This document shows, piece after piece, positions 1-4,948 of a stretch of 7,771 nucleotides of DNA. A model generated the notes under the pieces. The model made no database searches. It had not been told where the DNA came from and worked only from the letters and a program-made list of their open reading frames with translations. Made by a program: the position numbers and the translations under genes. Origin of the DNA: Pseudomonadales bacterium (lineage in GTDB: Bacteria > Pseudomonadota > Gammaproteobacteria > Pseudomonadales > Pseudohongiellaceae); the NCBI GenBank assembly GCA_022360535.1, contig JAKSCP010000368.1, positions 1 to 7,771 of the forward strand, written 5' to 3'. How positions within the stretch are numbered: position 1 is the stretch's first letter; each line of letters opens with the position of its first letter.

Positions 1-1219
1 CTTTCGGCAGAATGCCAAAGTACTCTGGTAGTAATTCCTTCATGTTTTCGATGTATTCGGTGGACTCGTCCAGGTAACGCTGACGGCCTTCATCGGTGTT
101 GGCGTAAAAGAACTGATAGCCATTGGAAACGAACTGAAAGAAGGCTTGCATGTCACCCACAAAACCCACCTCGTCTTTAATCGCTTCCATATCAGCCCGC
201 AGGCGTTCAACTTCATCCAGACCAATCTGGTGGATCTCATCTGCAGTCAGGTCGGTGGTGGTGTAAGAGCGCAGCATCTGATTGTAAAAAGCGGTACCCA
301 GCGGTAGCGCAGAAACGCCGACAGGTTCGGCGGGTGCCCGCATCATGTCTTCTTCAAGCCATTCCACTAACTCGGTGTAGGCTGGTTGAAAGGAATCTTG
401 TAAAGCGGTCTGGGCGCGGGCCTTTAGCTCGTCGGCTGCAGTTGCGTCTATCTCGCCGCTTTCAACCAGGCTATCTATCTTGGTTTGTGCATCACTCCAA
501 AGCGCTGAATCGGATTCGCTGTCATCAAAAGGCTGGCCTGAAATGAGATTCCGCGAGGCATCAATGACAAACTCATAGGCAAAGCGCGGCGGTCTCACGC
601 TGCGCTCTGCATTGTATTGCGCCCAATCCAGTTGTTGGCCCAGTGCTCGACCCACACCTTCGATGCGAGAGATGTAAGCTTCGGCGTCGCTAAGGGTTTC
701 CACCTGGTGGTAGTTCATCAATATCACTGGCAGTGAATCGTGCATGCCGCCCATTTGTTCGAAGATGTACTCCTGTTGCGCGAAGGCGTAGTTGTCCCGT
801 GCCTGCTCATACAGATACACCCACAGGTCGTAAGAGGTTTTGGCTTCGAAATCCAGGATGTCGTAGTCAAAATTGGCTTGCAGCTCTTCAACGGTTGCCG
901 CCTGCCAATCCAGTTGTTCCTGCACCGATTCCATGGACATTTCATCAATTCGATCGTACTGCTCCTTGCGGCCCAGGGTGGTCAGCTCGATAGGACTGAA
1001 CTGCAACCGTTCTTCATTCTTTTCTTCAAACCAGGCATTGAGCCGATCAGTCTCTTCCATCGAGACAGTAACTGGTGGCGGTGTTTCCACTGTGGGCTCT
1101 TCACTGCACGCTCCGATTAATAGGGCTAGGGCAGCGATCAGACTGAGGCGAGAGGTTATGGGGGAGGTTATGGGAGAGGTTATGAGAGAAGTCATATGAG
1201 ATGTCATGCGAAAAGCCAT
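1..1219 (-). CDS. DUF885 family lipoprotein, C-terminus beyond the left edge
   Basis: The minus strand is open from an ATG at 1219 to the window edge, giving 406 residues with no stop. Residues 25-38 form a hydrophobic stretch ending in a lipobox (I-G-A-C, Cys38), so the product should be a lipoprotein exported by Sec and anchored in the envelope. The mature part is acidic and helical. Residues 305-345 (PLGTAFYNQML, then TTTDLTADEIHQIGLDEVER) are the characteristic core of the DUF885 family, whose members are peptidase-like proteins with a His-rich metal-binding motif nearer the C-terminus. That motif would lie outside the window, so catalytic competence cannot be judged. Family members are usually about 580-620 residues, so roughly a third is missing. 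The ATG at 1219 has AGGA 8 bases upstream. In-frame ATGs at residues 5 and 9 are alternatives and would shorten an unusually long 24-residue n-region built from Thr-Ser repeats. The substrate is unknown. Confidence 0.85.
   Translation of the reverse strand, partial: MAFRMTSHMTSLITSPITSPITSRLSLIAALALLIGACSEEPTVETPPPVTVSMEETDRLNAWFEEKNEERLQFSPIELTTLGRKEQYDRIDEMSMESVQEQLDWQAATVEELQANFDYDILDFEAKTSYDLWVYLYEQARDNYAFAQQEYIFEQMGGMHDSLPVILMNYHQVETLSDAEAYISRIEGVGRALGQQLDWAQYNAERSVRPPRFAYEFVIDASRNLISGQPFDDSESDSALWSDAQTKIDSLVESGEIDATAADELKARAQTALQDSFQPAYTELVEWLEEDMMRAPAEPVGVSALPLGTAFYNQMLRSYTTTDLTADEIHQIGLDEVERLRADMEAIKDEVGFVGDMQAFFQFVSNGYQFFYANTDEGRQRYLDESTEYIENMKELLPEYFGILPK
1153..1212. repeat. 12-bp tandem repeat in the lipoprotein signal-peptide region
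   Basis: Five consecutive 12-base units begin at 1153, 1165, 1177, 1189 and 1201. The first three share AGGTTATG on the plus strand; the last two are decayed versions (AAGTCATA, ATGTCATG). Read on the minus strand they encode repeats of the type (Met/Leu/Ile)-Thr-Ser-X at residues 5-23 of the DUF885 lipoprotein. Twelve bases is four codons, so gain or loss of a unit keeps the frame and only changes the length of the n-region before the hydrophobic core. This looks like replication-slippage expansion. Confidence 0.7.
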
Positions 1220-1287
1220 ATAAGATTTCCTGAATTCAATAACGTTCGCCGCGGTGCGACTGGACCAAGCGACGGAAAGTAGCCACA

Positions 1288-1319
1288 AGCATACAATAAA
1301 AGGCCCTGCGTTATGTCAA
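1288..1319 (-). promoter_or_regulatory. candidate sigma70 promoter for the DUF885 lipoprotein gene
   Basis: The minus strand has a perfect TTGACA -35 hexamer at 1319-1314. The -10 is less clear: TTGTAT lies at 17-base spacing (1296-1291), TATTGT at 15, and TATGCT (1293-1288) at 20. Transcription would start near 1280, leaving a leader of about 60 bases before the ATG at 1219. The perfect -35 and its placement in the divergent gap support it; the weak -10 lowers confidence. The opposite gene has no clear promoter in the same gap. Confidence 0.4.
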
Positions 1320-1353
1320 ACTACTGCAATACAGAATTCGTTACACTATAACC

Positions 1354-2547
1354 ATGACTAATAGAACCAATACCTCCGACATCGCCCTGCAACGCAGGCA
1401 ATTTCTGCGTATGGGTATCGCTGGCGCCAGCTTCTTTGCTGCTGGCGGCGCCTCTCAACTGAGCCTCGCGCAAACCGATGCGCCGTTTCACAGTGTGAAA
1501 AACCTGGGGCCGCTGCAGCCCCCCGATGCCAATGGCCTCATGCTGCCGGCAGGCTTTCGATCCCGCATCGTGGCCCGTAGCGGCCAGCCCGCCGCCGCAG
1601 CTTCCAGCTACCGCTGGCATTCCTCCCCTGACGGCGGCGCCTGTTACGCCACCGATGATGGGGGTTGGATTTACGTCTCCAATTCTGAGGCAGACCTGCG
1701 CCGGGGCGGGGTCGGTGCCATTCGCTTTGATGCTGTGGGCAACGTGGTGGACAGCTATTCCATTTGCGACGGCACCAGCCGCAATTGTGCCGGTGGTGCC
1801 ACTCCATGGGGCACCTGGCTGAGCTGTGAAGAGTTTGATAACGGTCAGGTTTATGAATGTGATCCTTACGGCAATCGCGAAGCCGTAGTGCGACCCACTA
1901 TGGGAACCTACAGCCATGAAGCCGTCGCCATCGATATGGCCAATGATTGTGCCTACCTTACCGAAGACACACCCGATGGTGGCTTCTATCGGTTTGTCTC
2001 AGAAGCAGGAATGCCCGATCTGGACAATGGTCGTCTGGAAATCGCAGCAGTCGTCGAACAAGAGGGGCAGAAATTCATTGCCTGGATACAGGTTCCCGAT
2101 CCCAGCGCGGGCGTTGTACCCACAAGGCGTCAGGTGCCTTCCTATACTCCATTCGATGGCGGTGAAGGTATCGCCTTACATGAAGGTGTCGTGTACTTCA
2201 CCACCAAAGGCGACAACCGGGTATGGGGCTACCATACAGACACGCAGCGACTGGATATAATCTATGACGCCGCTACCAGCAGTAATCCAATTCTGACCGG
2301 TGTAGACAATGTTGTTATCACTCCGGCAGGTGATGTCTTGGTAGCGGAAGACGGTGGCAACATGCAGATCGTTGCCATCTCACCAGATCTTGAAGTATTT
2401 CCGATAGTACAGATCATTGGTCAAGATCGATCGGAAATCTGTGGTCCGGCATTTGATCCAAGCTATCAGCGCTTCTACTTCAGTTCACAGAACGGAGTAA
2501 CAGGTAAAGGCGCAGACGGTATCACTTACGAGATCAGTGCTGTTTAG
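1354..2547 (+). CDS. Tat-exported PhoX/DUF839-like protein
   Basis: This 397-residue protein starts with a twin-arginine signal (RRQFLRMG at residues 14-21, hydrophobic stretch to about 38, likely cleavage near Ala39-Gln40), so it is folded in the cytoplasm, probably with a cofactor, and exported by Tat. The body matches the PhoX/DUF839 beta-propeller family: TPWGTWLSCEE at 150-160, SHEAVAID at 187-194, YLTEDTPDGGFYRF at 201-214, GGEGIA at 269-274, DNVVITPAGDVLVAEDGG at 318-335 and GPAFDPSYQRFYFSSQ at 364-379. In characterised PhoX phosphatases, the equivalent Cys and acidic residues bind iron and calcium. Cys158, Glu159/160, Glu189, Glu271 and Glu332 are candidate ligands here. At 397 residues it is clearly shorter than classical PhoX enzymes (over 550), so it belongs to the short DUF839 branch and phosphatase activity is not assured. 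The ATG at 1354 is the only reasonable start, but no Shine-Dalgarno is visible before it. Leaderless or weakly initiated translation is possible. Confidence 0.85.
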   Translation: MTNRTNTSDIALQRRQFLRMGIAGASFFAAGGASQLSLAQTDAPFHSVKNLGPLQPPDANGLMLPAGFRSRIVARSGQPAAAASSYRWHSSPDGGACYATDDGGWIYVSNSEADLRRGGVGAIRFDAVGNVVDSYSICDGTSRNCAGGATPWGTWLSCEEFDNGQVYECDPYGNREAVVRPTMGTYSHEAVAIDMANDCAYLTEDTPDGGFYRFVSEAGMPDLDNGRLEIAAVVEQEGQKFIAWIQVPDPSAGVVPTRRQVPSYTPFDGGEGIALHEGVVYFTTKGDNRVWGYHTDTQRLDIIYDAATSSNPILTGVDNVVITPAGDVLVAEDGGNMQIVAISPDLEVFPIVQIIGQDRSEICGPAFDPSYQRFYFSSQNGVTGKGADGITYEISAV

Positions 2548-2579
2548 GTGTAGATAGATCAATAGTTAATGCCCGTCTT

Positions 2580-2597
2580 TGGTCTGGTCTAAGACCA
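2580..2597. other. small inverted repeat between convergent genes
   Basis: TGGTCT at 2580-2585 pairs with AGACCA at 2592-2597 across a 6-base loop; an alternative pairing uses TGGTC and GACCA at 2585-2597 with a 3-base loop. It lies in the 66-base gap between the convergent ends of the PhoX-like gene and the lone receiver gene. No T-run follows on either strand, so it is at best a weak transcript-end structure and not a standard intrinsic terminator. Confidence 0.3.
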
Positions 2598-2613
2598 CTG
2601 TCGCGGTTCGCCA

Positions 2614-3042
2614 TTAGAAATTGGCTACTAGGCGAAGTGGTTCTCGCTCTGTTGTTTTTCCCTCTTCTCCAAGTTGAATCTGTTCATCCACTACCTTTAA
2701 TAGGTAAGAGTTGTCCCAGGGCTTGCTGACGTGCCGGTGGATATGCTCCTTATTAAAAGCATCTCTCACACTTGCACCATCACTGTATCCGCTAATACGA
2801 ATACAACGCGCTTGGGGTTGCTTGTCTTTTACCTCGGCAGCAAACTCGGTACCGGTCATCACCGGCATGCGCTGATCGGTGATGATCAGGTCAAACTTCA
2901 TGCGATCGCAAAAAGCCAATGCAGACTTTGGATCTGGACAAATACTGACATCGAATTGCTTGCTGCGCAGCATGCGTGCTAAAGAGTTGGCGACAAGGCT
3001 ATCGTCATCGATCAATAGAACGGACTTCTGTCTGTTGCTCAT
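2614..3042 (-). CDS. stand-alone CheY-like response regulator (receiver only)
   Basis: The protein is 142 residues and consists of one receiver domain (about 5-122) plus a short polar tail with no output domain. The phosphorylation site is complete: acidic pair Asp12/Asp13, phospho-acceptor Asp56 in ITDQRMP, Ser84 in RISGYSD and Lys107 in SKPWD. The ATG at 3042 is chosen over an upstream in-frame ATG at 3096 because GAGG lies 8 bases before it (3054-3051), the fold begins immediately afterwards (SVLLIDDD), and the longer form would start on top of the sigma54 promoter. By ungapped hand alignment, about 60 of 117 positions match the receiver of the sigma54 activator at 4949-6343. It lies downstream of the H-NOX/kinase pair on the same strand, but after a 259-base gap with its own promoter. 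Likely roles are phosphate sink, competitor for the kinase, or a diffusible output through protein contact. These roles are inferred. Confidence 0.9.
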   Translation of the reverse strand: MSNRQKSVLLIDDDSLVANSLARMLRSKQFDVSICPDPKSALAFCDRMKFDLIITDQRMPVMTGTEFAAEVKDKQPQARCIRISGYSDGASVRDAFNKEHIHRHVSKPWDNSYLLKVVDEQIQLGEEGKTTEREPLRLVANF

Positions 3043-3080
3043 GGTTATTACCTCAATTGATTTACTTAAAGGTAATAATC

Positions 3081-3096
3081 GCAAGGAGAGTGCCAA
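3081..3096 (-). promoter_or_regulatory. sigma54 (-24/-12) promoter of the lone receiver gene
   Basis: On the minus strand, TTGGCACTCTCCTTGC spans 3096-3081. It carries the invariant GG and GC dinucleotides at the required 10-base separation and matches the RpoN consensus TTGGCAC-N5-TTGC throughout. Transcription should start about 12 bases beyond the GC, near 3069, leaving a leader of about 27 bases that includes the GAGG ribosome site before the ATG at 3042. A sigma54 promoter needs an AAA+ activator, and the only one in the window is encoded next door at 4949-6343. Confidence 0.8.
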
Positions 3097-3113
3097 CCAC
3101 TGCGGTAGCTGGC
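3092..3113. promoter_or_regulatory. imperfect dyad overlapping the -24 element
   Basis: GCCAACCAC (3092-3100) and GTAGCTGGC (3105-3113) form an inverted repeat with 7 of 9 positions complementary. The two mismatches become G-U pairs in a minus-strand transcript, giving a 9-bp hairpin with a 4-base loop if the kinase message reads through. It overlaps the -24 box, so it could be an operator or an RNA structure, or coincidence. Confidence 0.3.
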
Positions 3114-3134
3114 AATCTTGTGAACACGGTCATG

Positions 3135-3161
3135 TTTTTAGGGCAAACCAAGCCCCAAAAA
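3135..3161. promoter_or_regulatory. 10-bp-arm inverted repeat, candidate enhancer site
   Basis: TTTTTAGGGC (3135-3144) and GCCCCAAAAA (3152-3161) are complementary at 9 of 10 positions around a 7-base spacer. T-runs are on the outer left and A-runs on the outer right on both strands, which is the wrong order for an intrinsic terminator. Relative to the predicted start near 3069 it covers about -66 to -92, within the range where NtrC-family activators bind. A protein-binding site for the sigma54 activator is the best guess. Confidence 0.45.
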
Positions 3162-3257
3162 CTGGAGCAAGAGTTCGAGATCATCAGGAAAAAGGGCAAC
3201 GTCAGCCTCTGTGAGCTGAATTCCTGGTGATTTGCAGTCTGGGGAGGCAAAAGAGAC

Positions 3258-3300
3258 GTATCAAAAACGTAACAGTTGTATCAAAGTTACTGCTTGTTAC
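3258..3300. repeat. GTATCAAA direct repeats with GTAAC/GTTAC half-sites
   Basis: GTATCAAA occurs at 3258-3265 and again at 3278-3285, exactly 20 bases apart. GTAAC at 3269-3273 is inverted against GTTAC at 3286-3290, and another GTTAC sits at 3296-3300. The cluster starts right behind the kinase stop codon and lies about 190-230 bases upstream of the predicted sigma54 start site. Near-two-turn helical spacing suggests binding sites for a protein, but no family is assigned. Confidence 0.35.
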
Positions 3301-3301
3301 T

Positions 3302-4294
3302 TCATATTTCCTGGCTTTCACGCCGTTCGCGCCGGTTTTTTCGCATTTCGATAGGCAGCGAGATGGTAAAACAGGCGCCTTTGGTAGGGTTGTTCTTCGC
3401 AGTAATCAGGCCGTGATGCTTGGTAACAATGCCGTGGCTGACATACAAGCCGAGTCCAGTGCCTGAGCCGACGTCTTTGGTTGTGAAGAAAGGATCGAAC
3501 AGCTTACTCACCACCTCTTCATCGATCCCGGGGCCATCATCACTGAATTCGATGTGAATGTAATCTGCATCGGAGCGCGTTTTTATCGTCAACGTGCCCT
3601 GTGATTCTATAGCCTGTGCTCCATTAACAATGACATTGACAAACACCTGCCGGAGCTGGCCTTGCCAGACGTAAATGTCGGGGATATCGCCAAATTCCTT
3701 TACGACTTCGCACTTGTACTTCACTTCATTCCAGACAAGTTTCAAGGTGTTGTCGATGAGCTGATTGATGTTGCATAGAACTCGATTGTCGCCTTCAGTG
3801 CGAGCGAAATCACTCAGGTTAACTATGATCTCTTCGATGCGAGCGATGCCTGAAAGGCTTTCATGTATGCAATCCACCCCATCCTTGGCGATGTACTCAA
3901 GATTGGAGGTGGCGAGGATTTCATCGATCTTGCTGATTTGTTCCTGTACGTCGGCACCGCCAAGATCTCTCACTGCTTCCACCAGTTTCCGGTAAGCCAA
4001 GAAAGCTGCCGTGTAGGAAGCGGTGTAATCTTCCAGGGTTTGTAGATTACTTTTTACAAACCCCACGGGATTATTGATTTCGTGTGCAACACCGGCAGCG
4101 AGCAAGCCAATGGAGGCAAGTTTTTCCTGCTGCACCAATTGATTCTTTTGTTCATTCAACTCGTCATAGGCAGACTTTAAGGTCTCGTTCGCGTCATAGA
4201 GTTCTCGAGAACGATCCTCTAGCAGCGATTCGGCTTTTTCTCTCGCCGCCCGCTGTCTTTCGTAGGCCCGTTTGTAATCCTGTTCCTTACTCAT
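3302..4294 (-). CDS. cytosolic H-NOX-associated histidine kinase (HnoK-like, HPK4 type)
   Basis: This 330-residue kinase has no membrane segment. Residues 1-60 are a charged, heptad-like coiled coil. The dimerisation/phosphotransfer domain follows, with the H-box AAGVAHEINNP and phospho-accepting His71. A helical insert covers about 85-155. The ATPase domain has the N-box QLRQVFVNVIVNGAQAI (Asn220, Asn224), G1 SDDGPGI at 251-257, F-box LFDPFFTTK at 265-273 and G2 GSGTGLGLYVS at 276-286. HEINNP and this ATPase pattern are typical of NtrB-like HPK4 kinases, which commonly pair with sigma54 response regulators, such as the one divergent from this operon. The start overlaps the H-NOX gene by 8 bases, so the two are probably translationally coupled. 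In characterised H-NOX/kinase pairs, the NO-bound sensor inhibits the kinase, and the lack of any sensory domain here fits that arrangement. Kinase identity is certain; the partner assignment is inferred from context. Confidence 0.92.
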   Translation of the reverse strand: MSKEQDYKRAYERQRAAREKAESLLEDRSRELYDANETLKSAYDELNEQKNQLVQQEKLASIGLLAAGVAHEINNPVGFVKSNLQTLEDYTASYTAAFLAYRKLVEAVRDLGGADVQEQISKIDEILATSNLEYIAKDGVDCIHESLSGIARIEEIIVNLSDFARTEGDNRVLCNINQLIDNTLKLVWNEVKYKCEVVKEFGDIPDIYVWQGQLRQVFVNVIVNGAQAIESQGTLTIKTRSDADYIHIEFSDDGPGIDEEVVSKLFDPFFTTKDVGSGTGLGLYVSHGIVTKHHGLITAKNNPTKGACFTISLPIEMRKNRRERRESQEI

Positions 4295-4832
4295 TCACTC
4301 GAATTTCAAATCGACAATGATCGTGTCCATCATGCATGCAGATCGGATGTGCGAAGCTATAGTCCACACCGTACTGCTCAGCAGCGCCCTTTATAAGACC
4401 CTCCGCCAAATGACAAAGCTTGCGGGGTGATCGGTAGAACATGATAAGCCTATTTTCCTCAGGTTGTTCCCACTGCAAGGAAGGTAGATTGGGATTGGGA
4501 TACAGTTTCTTCACTTCTTTGTGAATGACGTCTTCAATACTTTTCAGAAACTCAATGAAGTCAGGCTTTTCCTCTACGAAAACAGGATGTCGCATCGCCA
4601 GGGCGTGAAACAGGTACTGCCCAAATGCCCTAACCAGATCCAGTACCGGCGTCCCGGTAATCGTTGACAGCTCGCCCACCATGGCAATCAGCTCTTCATC
4701 TGGAAAGTCTTCTACCGAGGTGTAGATACCTTCTGATTCGGGTTTGACAGAATCCAGTATGCGATCCCAGACGTCGATACCGATCTGCTGTTCAACCATA
4801 TCGTTGAAGGTCGTGAATACAATGCCTTTCAT
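4287..4832 (-). CDS. hnoX: H-NOX heme-based nitric oxide sensor
   Basis: The 181-residue product is a single H-NOX (HNOB) domain of normal length for stand-alone bacterial members. It begins MKGIVFTTFNDMVE, the family's usual N-terminus. The proximal heme ligand is His104 in VIHKEVKKLYP, and the heme-propionate motif Y-x-S-x-R is Tyr133-Arg-Ser135-Pro-Arg137. Cys140, His162, Cys165 and Cys173 match the C-terminal zinc site described in Shewanella and Vibrio H-NOX proteins, a site linked to thiol redox sensing. The protein is cytosolic and should bind NO through ferrous heme. The ATG at 4832 is preferred over an upstream ATG at 4871 because AGGA sits 8 bases before it and the family N-terminus starts there. 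The gene overlaps the kinase by 8 bases and faces away from the sigma54 activator across 116 bases. Whether it excludes oxygen is not decided here, although association with a kinase is typical of NO-selective members. Confidence 0.95.
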   Translation of the reverse strand: MKGIVFTTFNDMVEQQIGIDVWDRILDSVKPESEGIYTSVEDFPDEELIAMVGELSTITGTPVLDLVRAFGQYLFHALAMRHPVFVEEKPDFIEFLKSIEDVIHKEVKKLYPNPNLPSLQWEQPEENRLIMFYRSPRKLCHLAEGLIKGAAEQYGVDYSFAHPICMHDGHDHCRFEIRVNE

Positions 4833-4905
4833 AACTGTTTTCCTATAGAAACTGAGTCGCCGCTGACACATAGGAAACTGATCGCGACTTAGCTGTTGAG
4901 GTTAG

Positions 4906-4911
4906 ATTATA
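4906..4911 (-). promoter_or_regulatory. -10 box of the H-NOX operon promoter
   Basis: The minus strand has a perfect TATAAT at 4911-4906. No good -35 hexamer lies at 16-18 bases (CAGTTT is the best at 17), so the promoter may need an activator. The start would fall near 4899, with a leader of about 66 bases. The element overlaps TATACT (4908-4913) on the plus strand, so the two divergent promoters probably share and compete for the same melting region. Confidence 0.45.
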
Positions 4912-4913
4912 CT
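4908..4913 (+). promoter_or_regulatory. -10 box of the sigma54 activator gene
   Basis: TATACT at 4908-4913 is a five-of-six -10 match about 35 bases before the ATG at 4949. The -35 position (around 4885-4890, CGACTT) is poor. It overlaps the divergent H-NOX -10 box. Confidence 0.35.
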
Positions 4914-4948
4914 CAGTATCGAGCAATGAAACTGAGACATTTCTCCCA

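Larger units (their letters stand above)
4848..4936. repeat. three GAAACTGA(G/T) repeats in the divergent promoter region
   Basis: GAAACTGAG at 4848-4856, GAAACTGAT at 4874-4882 and GAAACTGAG at 4928-4936 are direct repeats in the 116-base gap. The first two share a longer context (ATAG before, TCG after). Two lie in the H-NOX leader and one lies over the weak -35 region of the H-NOX promoter. They may be operator sites for a regulator of both divergent genes. Confidence 0.45.

Noticed and set aside
1311..1353. Sigma70 promoter for the PhoX-like gene
   Set aside because: TACACT and TATAAC resemble -10 boxes but no -35 lies at suitable spacing, and TATAAC is too close to the ATG.
1321..1917. 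198-codon minus-strand frame opposite the PhoX-like gene
   Set aside because: It is antisense to a clear Tat-exported protein with conserved motifs. Its Gly/Ala-rich translation looks like a shadow.
3135..3161. Palindrome considered as a transcription terminator for the kinase gene
   Set aside because: T-runs precede and A-runs follow the stem on both strands, the opposite of an intrinsic terminator.
3062..3250. 62-codon minus-strand reading frame between the kinase and the lone receiver
   Set aside because: It overlaps the sigma54 promoter and the palindrome, has no recognisable domain, and no convincing ribosome site was found. The region is better explained as regulatory.
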